Shown here one piece after another: positions 43,771 through 53,888 of a DNA stretch of 64,000 nt. How positions within the stretch are numbered: the stretch's first letter is position 1; every line of letters starts with the position of its first letter. The translations under genes and the position numbers were made by a program. Source of the stretch: Conchiformibius kuhniae DSM 17694 (lineage in GTDB: Bacteria; Pseudomonadota; Gammaproteobacteria; Burkholderiales; Neisseriaceae); NCBI RefSeq assembly GCF_000428785.1, contig NZ_AUAP01000002.1, positions 1-64,000 of the forward strand, given 5' to 3'. The notes beneath the pieces are model-generated. The model did not search any database, was not told where the DNA came from, and was given only the letters and a program-made list of their open reading frames with translations.

Positions 43771-45813
43771 TTATTTCGGAATGGGAAAGGTTATCACAAA
43801 ACAGGTAAATTTGCCCGCTTCTGTGGTGATGGCAATGCGTCCGTTCAGGGTTTGAATGCGGGCGCGGACGATGTCCATGCCGATGCCGCGTCCTGCGTCT
43901 TGGTTGCTTTCGGGCAGGGTGCTGAAGCCCGAGCGGAACAGCAGACCGTACAATTTGCTTTCCGGCCAAGCGGTGGCTTCTTCCAAAGTCGCCATCTGCA
44001 TTTGCACGGCTTTGGCACGGACGGCGTTCCAGTCGATGCCGCGCCCGTCGTCTTCAATCAAAATACGCAGCTTGTTTTCCACCCGCGTAACGTTCAAGCG
44101 GATGCGCCCTTCGCTGGGCTTGCCGTTGAGCGTGCGCACGCGCACGGGTTCGATGCCGTGTACCACCGCGTTGCGCAACACCTGAATGATGATGTCTTTG
44201 ACGGCGGGGAAGGTGGGGGATTCCTGTTTCAGGTATTCCAGCCCGCCCGTTTCCATAATCACGCTCTTGTTGTGGCGGTAGCCCATATTGACCACGAAAC
44301 GCCCGAACAGTGTGCCCAAGTCGGTGGCGGTGGCGGCGGTGGGCAGGGCGGCGGGGTTGTTCAGGCGCCCCGTGATTTTGCGGTGCAGCTCTTCGGCCTG
44401 CGCCACTTTTTCCAACAGGCTTTCCAATTCCACCACCAAAGGCAGAAAGTCGTTGCCGGTGAGCGGGCGTTTTTGGCGCAGTTGCTGAATGATGTCTTCA
44501 AAGGCTTCCGCCGCCAGCACGAAGGCGCTCATGTTCAGCACGGACGCTTCGCCTTTGAAGGCGTGGATTTCTTGGCTGATGAGGCGGGCTTTGTTGCGCA
44601 AATCTTCGGCGTGGTTGCCGGGGTTTTTCAAAATGGTGTTGATTTGTGCCAGTTGTTTCAACGATGTGTGCAGGAAGCTGCGCATAATCACTTCATCGGC
44701 GTTGAGCATGCGGCTAATCATTTCGATTTGCAGGTCGTTTTGTTCCTGCTCGCGTTGCAGGCGCGATTCGATGCGTACGGTGTCGGTCAGGTCGCGCACG
44801 CTCACCAGTACTTTGACGATTTGGCGGTCTTTAATCACGCGGGTGAAGTGAAAACCCAGCACGTGGCGTTCGTCCGAGCCGCGTTTGAGCGGTACTTCGA
44901 CTTTGCGCAGGGGGTTGAGTCCGTAAATCAGGCGTTCGACCACGCGGGGGTTGTAAAGCTGTTCGATGAACATTTTTACCGAGCTTAATTTGCGGCGGTC
45001 GGGCAGGATTTCGGCTGCCAAGTCCATGAAGTTTTGTCCGCCTTCGCCGATTTGCGGCAGCAGCGTGCCGAGCATTTTCGACTGCTGCGTGCCGATAATC
45101 ATGTCTTTGTCGAGCAAAAACAGCCCTTCGGACAGGGTGTCGAGAATTTCATCGGTTTCCAAACGCGCCGCTTCGAGTTTGCGGTCCACTTTCCACTGCT
45201 TGACAAAGTGCAGTACCGACAGCACCAGCCCCGCCGCAATGATGAGTGCGCCGAGCAGGTGCAGCATGCGCGATACCGAAGCGGCACGGCGCGAGTCGCG
45301 CAACAGGGCGGTACGCAGTTTTTGCAGGGCTTCATCGCGCTGTATTTGGACGCTGTGGGCGTATTCGTTCAGTTGGCGCAGTTGGTTTTGGTTGTGCGTT
45401 TGTGTTTGACCGGCGGCGGGCAGCAGGCTGCGGTATTTCTGCCAAAACGCCAGCAGGGGCTGCAGGTGTTCGCGGGCATGGGCGTCGAGACGGATTTTGC
45501 TGCTGTCGCCGTCCAGTGTGGCGGCCAGCTCGTCCGTGCCGTGTGCGGTGGCGAGCAGGTCGTCGATTTGCATGTCGCTGATGCGTTTGTTGGCGGCAAG
45601 GTAGTGCGCGGACACGCTGATTTGGTGCAGGGCGTCGCCGAATTTGTTGGCGGCATCGATTTGGGCGGTAAAGCGGTTGAGTTTGTCGGCATAGCTGTAG
45701 CTGAACACCAAAACCGAAGCCAACAGGACGGTTAAGACCAATACGGAAACGGCCGGAAGGGTATAGCGCCCGCCGGCGTTGGCAAATGGGGGTTTGGGAA
45801 GGGGTATGTTCAT
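43771..45813 (-). CDS. CheA-like membrane histidine kinase
   Basis: About 680 residues. Helix one (about 18-40) and helix two (about 185-208) enclose a helical periplasmic sensor. A PAS-like segment follows (ETDEILDTLSEGLFLLDKDMIIG), then an HPt domain with phospho-His in EIHAFKGEASVLNM (about 420-435), then a CheA-type ATPase domain: VLRNAVVHGIEPVRVR (N box), IEDDGRGIDW (G1), LLFRSGFSTLPE and DAGRGIGMDIVRA (G2). No dimerisation H-box and no CheW domain is seen. The start is uncertain: ATG 45813, ATG 45825 and TTG 45837 share the frame. It is paired with the downstream CheY-like protein and inserted between gatA and gatB. Confidence 0.85.
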   Translation of the reverse strand: MNIPLPKPPFANAGGRYTLPAVSVLVLTVLLASVLVFSYSYADKLNRFTAQIDAANKFGDALHQISVSAHYLAANKRISDMQIDDLLATAHGTDELAATLDGDSSKIRLDAHAREHLQPLLAFWQKYRSLLPAAGQTQTHNQNQLRQLNEYAHSVQIQRDEALQKLRTALLRDSRRAASVSRMLHLLGALIIAAGLVLSVLHFVKQWKVDRKLEAARLETDEILDTLSEGLFLLDKDMIIGTQQSKMLGTLLPQIGEGGQNFMDLAAEILPDRRKLSSVKMFIEQLYNPRVVERLIYGLNPLRKVEVPLKRGSDERHVLGFHFTRVIKDRQIVKVLVSVRDLTDTVRIESRLQREQEQNDLQIEMISRMLNADEVIMRSFLHTSLKQLAQINTILKNPGNHAEDLRNKARLISQEIHAFKGEASVLNMSAFVLAAEAFEDIIQQLRQKRPLTGNDFLPLVVELESLLEKVAQAEELHRKITGRLNNPAALPTAATATDLGTLFGRFVVNMGYRHNKSVIMETGGLEYLKQESPTFPAVKDIIIQVLRNAVVHGIEPVRVRTLNGKPSEGRIRLNVTRVENKLRILIEDDGRGIDWNAVRAKAVQMQMATLEEATAWPESKLYGLLFRSGFSTLPESNQDAGRGIGMDIVRARIQTLNGRIAITTEAGKFTCFVITFPIPK

Positions 45814-45841
45814 CAAAAAATCCATCCATCGGGACAACTGC

Positions 45842-45901
45842 GGGGCGTGTCATCGCGCGGTGTCCGTGCCGGCGCACGGCAATCACCCGATGACACACCC
45901 C
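45842..45901. repeat. 60-bp miniature inverted-repeat element
   Basis: GGGGCGTGTCATCG (45842-45855) is matched by CGATGACACACCCC (45888-45901). The ends are those of the 195-bp family, but the dRS3 core is replaced by a short GC-rich stem (GTGTCCGTGCCGGCGCACGGC). It lies between the kinase start and gatA. Confidence 0.6.
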
Positions 45902-46000
45902 AACGGCAAGGTTTTTTATTATTTTGTATGCGTATGTGCTGCCGCCAAATGTGCGGCGGCAGGCAGGTGCGTCCTTGACCGTTACGTCCGCCTGCCTGCC

Positions 46001-47449
46001 TTATCCCGGCATGAGGGTGTGCCAATCGCTCTGCTGCTGGATTTGGTGGGCGATGCCCAGCAGGGCGGCTTCGGCAAAATGTGTGCCGACAAGCTGCACG
46101 CCTACGGGCAGCCCCGCGTTTGTTTGTCCGGCGGGCAGCGACAATGCGGGCAGCCCCGCCAGATTGACGGACACGGTGTAAATGTCCGACAAATACGCCT
46201 GCACGGGATTGTCGCTGCTGCTGCCGAGCAGGGGCGCGGCGGTGGGCGCGTTGGGGGCGAGTATCACATCGCACTGCGCGAAGGCGTTGCGGAAGTCGTC
46301 CGCAACCATGCGGCGCAGTTTTTGCGCTTTGACGTAGTAGGCATCGTAGTAGCCGTGGCTCAATACGTAAGTGCCAATCATGATGCGGCGTTTGACTTCG
46401 CTGCCGAAGCCTTCGGCGCGGCTGTGGCTGTACATTTCTTCCAAATCGGCAAACCGTGCGGCACGGTGGCCGTAGCGCACGCCGTCGTAGCGGGAAAGGT
46501 TGGTGCTGGCTTCGGCGGAAGCCAGCACGTAGTAGGCGGGAATGGACAACTCGGTTTGCGGCAGCGACACATCGATGGTTTGTGCGCCCGCTTGGTGCAG
46601 CAGGTTTATCACGTTTTGCAGTGCCGATGCCACTTGCGCGTCCAAGCCTTCGCCGAAATATTCTTTGGGCAAACCCACTTTCAAGCCTTTGAGCGGGCGG
46701 TTCAAATCGCGGGTGTAGTCTTCTTTGCCGCGTTCGAGGCTGGTGGAATCGAGCGGGTCGCTGCTTGCCATGGCGTTGAGCAGCAGGGCGCAGTCTTCGG
46801 CGGTTTGCGCCATCGGGCCGGCTTGGTCGAAGCTGGAAGCGTAGGCGACCATGCCGTAGCGCGACACGGTGCCGTAGGTGGGTTTCAGACCGGTGATGCC
46901 GCAGTGGGAAGCGGGCTGGCGAATCGAGCCGCCCGTATCCGAGCCGAGCGCGGCGGGCGCGAGCCGCGCCGCCACCGCCGCCGCCGAGCCGCCCGAAGAG
47001 CCGCCCGGCGTGTGCTGCGGGTGCCAAGGGTTTTTGCACGCGCCGTAGAAAGACGTTTCGTTGGCAGAACCCATGGCAAATTCGTCCATATTGGTGCGCC
47101 CCAGCGCAACCATGCCGCAATCGAGCAGGTTTTGCACCACAGTGGCAGTATAGGGCGCGACAAAGTTGTCGAGTGTTTTGCTACAGCAAGAACTGTGCCA
47201 GCCCTGTTGGCAGAAAATGTCTTTGAGGGCGAAAGGCACGCCGGCAAGCGGGTGGGCGTCGCCCTGCGCGATGCGTTGGTCGGCGGCGCGGGCTTGGGCG
47301 AGCGTGGCTTCGGGGTCGAGGCGCACATAGGCGTTGAGCGCGGGGTTGGCGGCGTTGATGGCAGACAAATATTCTTGTGCCAACTCGGTGGCGGAAATGT
47401 GTTTGTTTTGCAGCAGTTGTGATGCTTGCTTGAGCGTGTGTCGGAGCAT
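46001..47449 (-). CDS. gatA: Asp/Glu-tRNA amidotransferase subunit A
   Basis: A 482-residue amidase-signature enzyme that hydrolyses glutamine to deliver ammonia to GatB. The catalytic Lys-cisSer-Ser triad is visible: [12 protein letters not shown] (Lys, about 76), [15 protein letters not shown] (cis-Ser, about 153) and [14 protein letters not shown] (nucleophile Ser, about 175). It lies 50 bp downstream of gatC, same strand. Confidence 0.97.
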   Translation of the reverse strand: MLRHTLKQASQLLQNKHISATELAQEYLSAINAANPALNAYVRLDPEATLAQARAADQRIAQGDAHPLAGVPFALKDIFCQQGWHSSCCSKTLDNFVAPYTATVVQNLLDCGMVALGRTNMDEFAMGSANETSFYGACKNPWHPQHTPGGSSGGSAAAVAARLAPAALGSDTGGSIRQPASHCGITGLKPTYGTVSRYGMVAYASSFDQAGPMAQTAEDCALLLNAMASSDPLDSTSLERGKEDYTRDLNRPLKGLKVGLPKEYFGEGLDAQVASALQNVINLLHQAGAQTIDVSLPQTELSIPAYYVLASAEASTNLSRYDGVRYGHRAARFADLEEMYSHSRAEGFGSEVKRRIMIGTYVLSHGYYDAYYVKAQKLRRMVADDFRNAFAQCDVILAPNAPTAAPLLGSSSDNPVQAYLSDIYTVSVNLAGLPALSLPAGQTNAGLPVGVQLVGTHFAEAALLGIAHQIQQQSDWHTLMPG

Positions 47450-47499
47450 GGCGGGTGGGGTCCGGTGAAAAACAAAAAGGGCGGGTGCTGTGCCGGTGT

Positions 47500-47790
47500 T
47501 CAGCTTTCAATCACTTGCGGCACGATGTACAGCCGTTGGCGCACATCGGGCGCGCAGGCTTGGAACTCGGCGGCGCGGTCGTGTCCGGTAACGGCGTCGT
47601 CGCGCAGGCGCGGCAGGGTTTCGTGCGGGTGCGCCATCGCTTCAACGCCGTCCGTATCCACTGCCTGCATTTTTTCAATCAGGGCGAAAATGTCGTTCAG
47701 CTCGCCCAGCATGGCGGCTTGTTCGGCGCCGTCCAACTGCAAACGGGCAAGACGGGCGATTTTTGCCACGTCGTCGGGGGTGAGTGCCAT
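47500..47790 (-). CDS. gatC: Asp/Glu-tRNA amidotransferase subunit C
   Basis: 96 residues. GatC wraps around GatA and stabilises the complex. Features: [19 protein letters not shown], the [23 protein letters not shown] core, and [10 protein letters not shown]. It begins the gatC-gatA transcript. A minus-strand TATAAT (47874-47869) lies about 80 bases upstream, without a clear -35. Confidence 0.95.
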   Translation of the reverse strand: MALTPDDVAKIARLARLQLDGAEQAAMLGELNDIFALIEKMQAVDTDGVEAMAHPHETLPRLRDDAVTGHDRAAEFQACAPDVRQRLYIVPQVIES

Positions 47791-48020
47791 CGGTTTTCCT
47801 TAAAATTCTGTTTTAGCATTGGGGGAAATTAGGGTATCATTGCGGGCTTGTTTGCGCGGCAATGCACGATTATAGCCAAGATGCCGTAAAATTCATACCG
47901 TTGTCGGAACGCGGGCGCGTTCCGTCTGCCGTTTGCGGCGGCGCGGTGCGGGGTGTGTGTCGTCTGCCGCCGCCGAACCGTGTTGAAACCGAATGGTAAA
48001 ATATCAATCAGGAATATTTT

Positions 48021-49064
48021 ATGCTGTCTTTTTTGGCCCGCTTTTTTTCCAACGACCTTGCCATCGATTTGGGTACTGCCAACACTTTGATTTATGTGGG
48101 CGGCAAGGGCATCGTGTTGGACGAGCCTTCGGTGGTGTCGGTTCAGGACGACCCGATGGGAAGCGGTAAAAAAATCACGTTGGCAGTTGGCAGGGAAGCC
48201 AAAAAAATGCTCGGGCGCACGCCCGAAACGATACAGGCGGTGCGCCCGATGAAAGACGGCGTGATTGCCGATTTGGGCGTAACCGAACGCATGCTCAAAG
48301 CCTTTATCCACAAAGCCAACAACAACCGTTTCATCTCCGCGCCGCGCATCGTGATTTGCGTGCCGTGCGGCTCGACACAGGTCGAACGCCGCGCCATCCG
48401 CGATTCGGCGGAAGCGGCGGGCGCATCGGCGGTGCATCTGATTGAAGAGCCGATGGCGGCGGCGCTGGGCGCGGGCTTGCCCGTGGCGTCGCCCACCGGC
48501 TCGATGGTGGTGGACATCGGCGGCGGCACCACCGAAGTGGGGATTATTTCGCTTTCGGGCGTGGTGCATTCGCAATCGGTGCGCGTGGGCGGCGACGCCT
48601 TTGACGAAGCCATCGTCCACTATGTGCGCCGCAACTACGGCATGATGATTGGCGAAGCCACCGCCGAAGAAATCAAAAAACAAATCGGTTCGGCGTTTCC
48701 GGGCATGGAAGTTACCGAAATGGAAGTGAAAGGGCGCAATCTGGCAGAAGGCGTGCCGCGCTCGTTCATCATCACGTCCAACGAAGTTTTGGAAGCGCTT
48801 GCCGACCCGATTTCGCAAATCGTCCATGCCGTGCGCAGCACTTTGGAAAAAACCCCGCCCGAATTGGGCGCGGACATTGCCGAACGCGGCTTGGTGCTCA
48901 CCGGCGGCGGCGCATTGCTCAAAGGCTTCGACCGCCTGCTTGCCGAAGAAACGGGCTTGCCCGTTACCATTGCCGAAGACCCGCTCACCTGCGTGGTGCG
49001 CGGCGCGGGCTTGGCATTGAACGAAATCGGCAAGCTCAATTCCATCTTCATCATGAACCCCTGA
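48021..49064 (+). CDS. mreB: Rod shape-determining protein MreB
   Basis: A 347-residue bacterial actin that positions the elongation machinery under the inner membrane. The N-terminal amphipathic [12 protein letters not shown] is present, with phosphate-1 [12 protein letters not shown], phosphate-2 [19 protein letters not shown] (about 163-181) and the adenosine motif [14 protein letters not shown]. The gene starts the mreBCD-mrdA-rodA set. Its presence rules out a typical coccoid Neisseria. Confidence 0.97.
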   Translation: MLSFLARFFSNDLAIDLGTANTLIYVGGKGIVLDEPSVVSVQDDPMGSGKKITLAVGREAKKMLGRTPETIQAVRPMKDGVIADLGVTERMLKAFIHKANNNRFISAPRIVICVPCGSTQVERRAIRDSAEAAGASAVHLIEEPMAAALGAGLPVASPTGSMVVDIGGGTTEVGIISLSGVVHSQSVRVGGDAFDEAIVHYVRRNYGMMIGEATAEEIKKQIGSAFPGMEVTEMEVKGRNLAEGVPRSFIITSNEVLEALADPISQIVHAVRSTLEKTPPELGADIAERGLVLTGGGALLKGFDRLLAEETGLPVTIAEDPLTCVVRGAGLALNEIGKLNSIFIMNP

Positions 49065-49091
49065 CGGCAGCTTGCGGGACGGGGGTGCGTG

Positions 49092-49943
49092 ATGCCGAAT
49101 CATGTTTATTTTTCCCGCAGGGGCATGCGTCCGGCGGTAAAACTGTCGCTGCTGGTGCTGCTGTCGCTGCTGCTGCTGGTGCTGGACAAGCGTTTTGCGG
49201 CGGTGGCGGAAGCGAAAAAATATTTGGCAACCGCACTGTATCCGATGCAATGGGTGGCAAACCGCCCCGTTTTGCTGTACCGTTATTTCGACAGTCTGTT
49301 TCATTCGCAAAACTACCTTTTGACCGAAAACCAGCGCCTGACCGCCGAAAACACCCGTTTGCGTCTCGAATTGGGGCAGCACGGCGTGCAGTTGCGCGAA
49401 TTGGCGGAGCTGAAAACTTTGGCGGATTTGCGCCGCTACGGTTTGCAAACCACCGCAACGGCACAGGTGGTTTCCGGCGGCAAAGAACACTCGTCGGGGC
49501 GGATGGTGATTGACAAGGGCGGACGGCACGGGGTGCGCGTTGGCGATGCGGTGGTGGACGAGGGCGGGCTGCTCGGGCAGGTGGCGGCGGTGCAGCCTTT
49601 GAGTGCCGAAGTGAACGTGTTGGCGGAAAGCGCCTTGGTCGTGCCGGTTTTGGTCGGGCGCACGGGGGTGCGTACGCTGGTGTACGGCGGCGGCGGCGCG
49701 TTGGCATTGCGTTATTTTCCCGCCGATGCCGATTTGCGCGCGGGCGACGTGCTGCTGACTTCGGGTTTGGACGACGTTTATCCGGCGGGCATACCGGTGG
49801 CAACGGTCGCATCGGGCAGCCGCAACGCCGGCACCCCGTATTACAAAGTGCGCCTGAACACCGCCGCCGCCCCCCAGCGCAGCAAATTCGTGCTGGTGCT
49901 GCCGCAGCAAGCCGCCGCCGCAACGGGAGGCGAATCGCCGTGA
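49092..49943 (+). CDS. mreC: Rod shape-determining protein MreC
   Basis: 283 residues: one membrane helix (about 14-32), a coiled coil (about 70-110, LLTENQRLTAENTRLRLELGQ), and the periplasmic double beta barrel with GRMVIDKGGRHGVRVGDAVVDEGGLLGQV and a late GDVLLTSGLDDVYPAGIPVATV. It links MreB to PBP2. ATG 49092 is preferred over the preceding GTG. It overlaps mreD. Confidence 0.94.
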   Translation: MPNHVYFSRRGMRPAVKLSLLVLLSLLLLVLDKRFAAVAEAKKYLATALYPMQWVANRPVLLYRYFDSLFHSQNYLLTENQRLTAENTRLRLELGQHGVQLRELAELKTLADLRRYGLQTTATAQVVSGGKEHSSGRMVIDKGGRHGVRVGDAVVDEGGLLGQVAAVQPLSAEVNVLAESALVVPVLVGRTGVRTLVYGGGGALALRYFPADADLRAGDVLLTSGLDDVYPAGIPVATVASGSRNAGTPYYKVRLNTAAAPQRSKFVLVLPQQAAAATGGESP

Positions 49944-50449
49944 TGATGGACACTTATGACGATTCCGCCACCGCCCACGTGCCGCTCAAGCGGGTGTGCT
50001 GGAGCTTTGTTTTGTGCATGGTGGCGGATTTTATCCCCTTTACCGAGCCTTTGTACTGGCTGCCCGAGTGGAGCGCCCTGATGCTGATGTATTGGCTGAT
50101 ACACAACCCGCGCCGCATCGGCTTGGGTGCGGCGTTTGTGCTGGGCTTGCTGGTGGACATCGGCACGGTGTCGCCTTTGGGCAGCCATTCGCTTGCCTAT
50201 TGCCTGTCGTCTTACTGGCTGATGCGCCACCGCCGCCAATTCACCTTGCAAAATTACGGCTTTCAGGCTTTGGCGGTGGCGGTGGCACTGGCGGGCAACG
50301 AAGCGGTGTTGGCACTGGTGCGCTGGCTGACGGAACACCGTTTTGCCGGCTGGCAGATATTTTACGCTTCCTTGTCGGCGGCGCTGCTCTGGCCCGTACT
50401 CAACAAAATCATGCGCATTGTCGCCCATCGCAAACGGTGGGGCAAATAA
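49940..50449 (+). CDS. mreD: Rod shape-determining protein MreD
   Basis: 169 residues with about five helices. The MreD pattern is visible in W-L-I-H-N-P-R-R-I-G-L-G-A-A-F-V-L-G-L-L followed by DIGTVSPLGSHSLAYCLSSYWLM. GTG 49940 overlaps the mreC stop; ATG 49943 or 49946 are alternative starts. A decayed repeat element separates it from mrdA. Confidence 0.9.
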   Translation: MMMDTYDDSATAHVPLKRVCWSFVLCMVADFIPFTEPLYWLPEWSALMLMYWLIHNPRRIGLGAAFVLGLLVDIGTVSPLGSHSLAYCLSSYWLMRHRRQFTLQNYGFQALAVAVALAGNEAVLALVRWLTEHRFAGWQIFYASLSAALLWPVLNKIMRIVAHRKRWGK

Positions 50450-50615
50450 AGCCCGCCGAAAAACCTTTGCACCGTCATTCCCGCGCAGGCAGGAATCCAA
50501 AACAAATTGAAACAAACCTTGATGAAATACTGCTTGGCAGGCCGTCTGCGCGGGCATGACGGCAGTTTTTATATTTCACTGATTTTCAGTAGAAAATTGA
50601 AATGACGACACGCCC
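50450..50615 (+). repeat. dRS3-containing element, left end missing, between mreD and mrdA
   Basis: A dRS3-like palindrome (ATTCCCGCGCAGGCAGGAAT), the spacer, a damaged second palindrome and the right end GAAATGACGACACGCCC (to 50615). It begins right after the mreD stop. Confidence 0.65.
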
Positions 50616-50620
50616 GAACG

Positions 50621-50660
50621 CCCCGTATGGGTCGGGGTTTCAAACCGAAAAGGAATGTTG
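50621..50660 (+). promoter_or_regulatory. Hairpin plus palindrome leader before mrdA
   Basis: CCCCG/CGGGG hairpin (50621-50637), GGTTTCAAACC (50636-50646), GAAAAGGAATGTTG, then ATG 50661. It is the same architecture as before yciB, galK and the response regulator. Confidence 0.6.
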
Positions 50661-52745
50661 ATGAAAGATATTTGGCGCACCCCCCGCCAAATAAGCGGTC
50701 AAACCCGCCCCGACGATGCGGAACAGCAAGATTTCCGCGTGCGTCTGCTGGCGGCTTTTGCCTTGATTATTTTTGTGTTTCTGCTGCTGTTGGCACGCTT
50801 TGCCTATTTGCAGGTGTTCCGCTACGAAGAATACGCCGTCAAAGCCACCACCAACCGCATCACCCTGATTCCCACCCCGCCGATACGCGGCGAAATTCTG
50901 GATACCAACGGCGTGGTGCTGGCGCACAACTATCCCGCCTACTCGCTGGAAATCACCATCGGCAATGTGGAAGGTAAACTTGATGATTTGATTGCACAAC
51001 TGCGCCAATACGCCGACATCGGCGACACCGACCTCAAACGTTTCAAAAAATTCCGCGCCGAATACCGCGCCTACGAAAAAATCCCGCTCAAACTGCGCCT
51101 CACGCCCGAAGAAGCCTCGCGGCTCGCCCCGCAGCTTTACCGTTTTCCCGGCGTGGAAATCAACGCCCGCACCTTCCGCGAATATCCCTACGGCGCACTC
51201 ACCGCGCATTTTCTCGGCTACATCGGCCGCATCAGCGACCGCGACCAAACCAAGCTGGCTGAAAACAAACGCGCCGCACTCTATCGCGGCACCACCCACA
51301 TCGGCAAAAACGGCTTGGAAGCGTTTTACGAAGAACAGCTTCACGGCTCGCCCGGCTATCAGGAAGTGGAAAAAGACGCGGCGGGCAACATTATCCGCGT
51401 GATTAAATCCGAGCCGCCGCAAACGGGACAGGCATTGCGCCTGTCGATGGATATCCGTTTGCAGCAGGAAGCCGACCGCCTGATGGACGGCAGACGCGGC
51501 GCACTGGTGGCAATCGACCCGCAAACGGGCGGTATTCTTGCCTTTGTTTCCAAACCCGATTTTGACCCGAATTTGTTTATTGACGGCATTGACACGGAAA
51601 CGTGGAATGCGCTCAATACCGATTGGCAACGTCCCCTGATTAACCGCGTAACGCAAGGCTTGTATCCGCCCGGCTCCACCTTCAAACCGTTTATGGGCAT
51701 GGCGTTGCTGGAAAGCGGCAAAATCGGCATGGACAGCGTGGTGGCCGCACCGGGCGCGTGGAGCATTCCGGGCAGCAAACATCTGTTCCGCGATTCGGTG
51801 CGGCGCGGACACGGCTCGGCGAATCTGATGAAAGCCGTGCAGGTGTCGTCCGACACCTTTTTCTACAAACTCGGCTACGAATTGGGCATTGAAAAAACCT
51901 ATCCGTATTTGCAGGCATTCGGTTTGGGACAAAAAACCGGCATTGATTTGCCCAACGAATATCGCGGCGTGCTGCCCAGCCCCGAATGGAAAGAAAAACG
52001 CTTTGCCAAGCTGCCTGAAAACCGCCGCAAATGGCATCCGCCCGAAATGGTGCCGGTGTCCATCGGGCAGGGCTATAACACTTACACGCCCCTGCAAATG
52101 GCGCATGCCACCGCCATGCTCGCCAACAACGGCACGGTGTACCGCCCGCACTTGGTCAAAGAACTGCTCAACCACGAAAAACAAACCATCACCGTGATTG
52201 ACCCGCAGCCGGAACGCCGTCTGCCGTTTGCGCCCGAACACTTTGATTATCTGAAAGAAGCGATGGCACGGGTGATTCGCGGCGGCACGGCGCGGCGCAT
52301 CGGCGGCGGTTTGCGCTACAGCATGGGCGGCAAAACCGGCACGGCGCAGGTGGTGCAAATCGCGCAGGGCAAAACCTACAACGCCGCCGCCTTGCGCGAA
52401 CAACACCGCGACCATGCGTGGTTCGTATCGTTTGCGCCGGTGGAAACGCCGCAGATTGCCGTTGCCGTGATTTTGGAAAACGCCGGCTGGGGCGTGAAAG
52501 CCGCACCCGTAGCGCGGCAACTGACCGATTTTTATCTGTTGAAAATCAAAACGGGGCGCGTGGACAAAGACGTGAAAGGCGCACAACTCACCGCCAATCC
52601 CTTGCTGGCGGAAGAGGAAAGCGCGTCCGCCGCCGCATCGCCGCCCGCGCTGCCGCCCTATGCCGCACTCGCCCGCAGCCGCGCCCAAAGCGCGTCCCAA
52701 ACTTCCGAACCCGCCGCCGCTTCAGGCAGCCACGACACAAAATGA
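50661..52745 (+). CDS. mrdA: Penicillin-binding protein 2 (elongation transpeptidase)
   Basis: 694 residues. One N-terminal helix (about 30-52), a dimerisation domain with TPPIRGEILDTNGVVLA, and a transpeptidase domain. The active-site Ser is in GLYPPGSTFKPFMGMALLE, the SxN-type motif in VQVSSDTFFYKLG, and the KTGTAQV box is near residue 560. It cross-links lateral-wall peptidoglycan with RodA. The C-terminal tail (about 640-694) is low-complexity Ala/Ser. It ends with ATGA overlapping rodA. Confidence 0.95.
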   Translation: MKDIWRTPRQISGQTRPDDAEQQDFRVRLLAAFALIIFVFLLLLARFAYLQVFRYEEYAVKATTNRITLIPTPPIRGEILDTNGVVLAHNYPAYSLEITIGNVEGKLDDLIAQLRQYADIGDTDLKRFKKFRAEYRAYEKIPLKLRLTPEEASRLAPQLYRFPGVEINARTFREYPYGALTAHFLGYIGRISDRDQTKLAENKRAALYRGTTHIGKNGLEAFYEEQLHGSPGYQEVEKDAAGNIIRVIKSEPPQTGQALRLSMDIRLQQEADRLMDGRRGALVAIDPQTGGILAFVSKPDFDPNLFIDGIDTETWNALNTDWQRPLINRVTQGLYPPGSTFKPFMGMALLESGKIGMDSVVAAPGAWSIPGSKHLFRDSVRRGHGSANLMKAVQVSSDTFFYKLGYELGIEKTYPYLQAFGLGQKTGIDLPNEYRGVLPSPEWKEKRFAKLPENRRKWHPPEMVPVSIGQGYNTYTPLQMAHATAMLANNGTVYRPHLVKELLNHEKQTITVIDPQPERRLPFAPEHFDYLKEAMARVIRGGTARRIGGGLRYSMGGKTGTAQVVQIAQGKTYNAAALREQHRDHAWFVSFAPVETPQIAVAVILENAGWGVKAAPVARQLTDFYLLKIKTGRVDKDVKGAQLTANPLLAEEESASAAASPPALPPYAALARSRAQSASQTSEPAAASGSHDTK

Positions 52746-53857
52746 ACCACAAACACAACGACACGCTGGTCAAACTCCGCAAACTGCTGTGGGAGCCGAT
52801 GGACAAATGGCTGTTTTTCGCCATGCTCACCGTGTATGTGATGAGCCTGTTTCTGCTGTATTCGGCGGACGGCGGCGACATCGGCCAGCTCCGCAGCAAA
52901 ACCGTGCATACCGTTTTCGGATTTGCGCTGCTGTGGCTGATAGCCCGCGTCCGCCCGCAAACCTTGAGCAATTTTGCCCCGCCTGCCTATGTGTTGGGCG
53001 TATTGTTGCTGGTGGGCGTACATTTTTTCGGCGTAACCGTAAACGGCTCAACGCGCTGGCTGAACTTGGGCATCGTGCGCCTGCAACCTTCCGAAATCAT
53101 GAAAATCGCCCTGCCGATGGTGGTGGCGTGGTATTTCCAGCGTTACGAAGGCAAGTTGCGCTGGTTTCACTATATCGGCGCATTGCTGATTATTTTCGTG
53201 CCGGGCGCCTTGATTTTGAAACAGCCCGATTTGGGAACGGCAACGCTGATTATGGCTTCGGGATTGTTTGTGGTGTTTTTTGCCGGACTGCCGTGGAAAG
53301 CCCTGTTTGCGTCTGTTGCCCTGTTTGCCGCGTCCTTGCCGTTTGTGTGGCTCTACGGCATGCACGACTACCAAAAAACCCGCGTGATGATGCTGCTTGA
53401 CCCGACCAAAGACCCTTTGGGCGCGGGCTACCACATTATCCAATCGATGATAGCGGTGGGTTCGGGCGGCGTGTGGGGCAAAGGCTGGCTGAACGGTACG
53501 CAAACGCATTTGGACTATATTCCCGAAGCGACTACGGATTTTATCTTTGCCGTGTATGGCGAAGAATTCGGTTTGATTGGCAATATTTTGCTGTTGCTGG
53601 TGTATTTGGTGATTTTGGGGCGCGGGCTGTACATCGCTTCGCTCGCGCCTACGGTGTACAGCCGCACGCTGGCGGGGGCACTGACGATGACGTTTTTCTG
53701 TTACGCTTTTGTAAACATGGGCATGGTAACGGGGATTTTGCCGGTGGTGGGCGTGCCTTTGCCTTTGGTGAGCTACGGCGGCACGGCAACGCTGTCCATT
53801 ATGATGATTTTGGCGTTATTGATGGGGATTTCGTATCAGAACCGAATGAAATCATGA
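52742..53857 (+). CDS. rodA: Peptidoglycan glycosyltransferase RodA
   Basis: A 371-residue SEDS-family polymerase with about 10 helices. Typical elements: VNGSTRWLNLGIVRLQPSEIMKIALP (about 100-125), LILKQPDLGTATLI, a periplasmic loop with W-G-K-G-W-L-N-G-T-Q-T-H-L-D-Y-I-P-E-A-T-T-D-F-I-F, and GVPLPLVSYGGTATLSIMM. It works with PBP2 and MreCD. ATG 52742 overlaps the mrdA stop. Confidence 0.96.
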   Translation: MNHKHNDTLVKLRKLLWEPMDKWLFFAMLTVYVMSLFLLYSADGGDIGQLRSKTVHTVFGFALLWLIARVRPQTLSNFAPPAYVLGVLLLVGVHFFGVTVNGSTRWLNLGIVRLQPSEIMKIALPMVVAWYFQRYEGKLRWFHYIGALLIIFVPGALILKQPDLGTATLIMASGLFVVFFAGLPWKALFASVALFAASLPFVWLYGMHDYQKTRVMMLLDPTKDPLGAGYHIIQSMIAVGSGGVWGKGWLNGTQTHLDYIPEATTDFIFAVYGEEFGLIGNILLLLVYLVILGRGLYIASLAPTVYSRTLAGALTMTFFCYAFVNMGMVTGILPVVGVPLPLVSYGGTATLSIMMILALLMGISYQNRMKS

Positions 53858-53888
53858 TGGTGTTTTTGTATTTTACTGATTTTCATTG

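Noticed and set aside
47829..49910. A 693-codon open frame opposite mreB and mreC
   Set aside because: The product is His/Arg-rich without domains, and it covers two clearly conserved genes on the other strand.
50539..50548. AGGCCGTCTG, part of the Neisseria uptake sequence
   Set aside because: Only 10 of 12 bases match and it lies in a decayed repeat element; the local dialect is AGGCTGCCTGAA.
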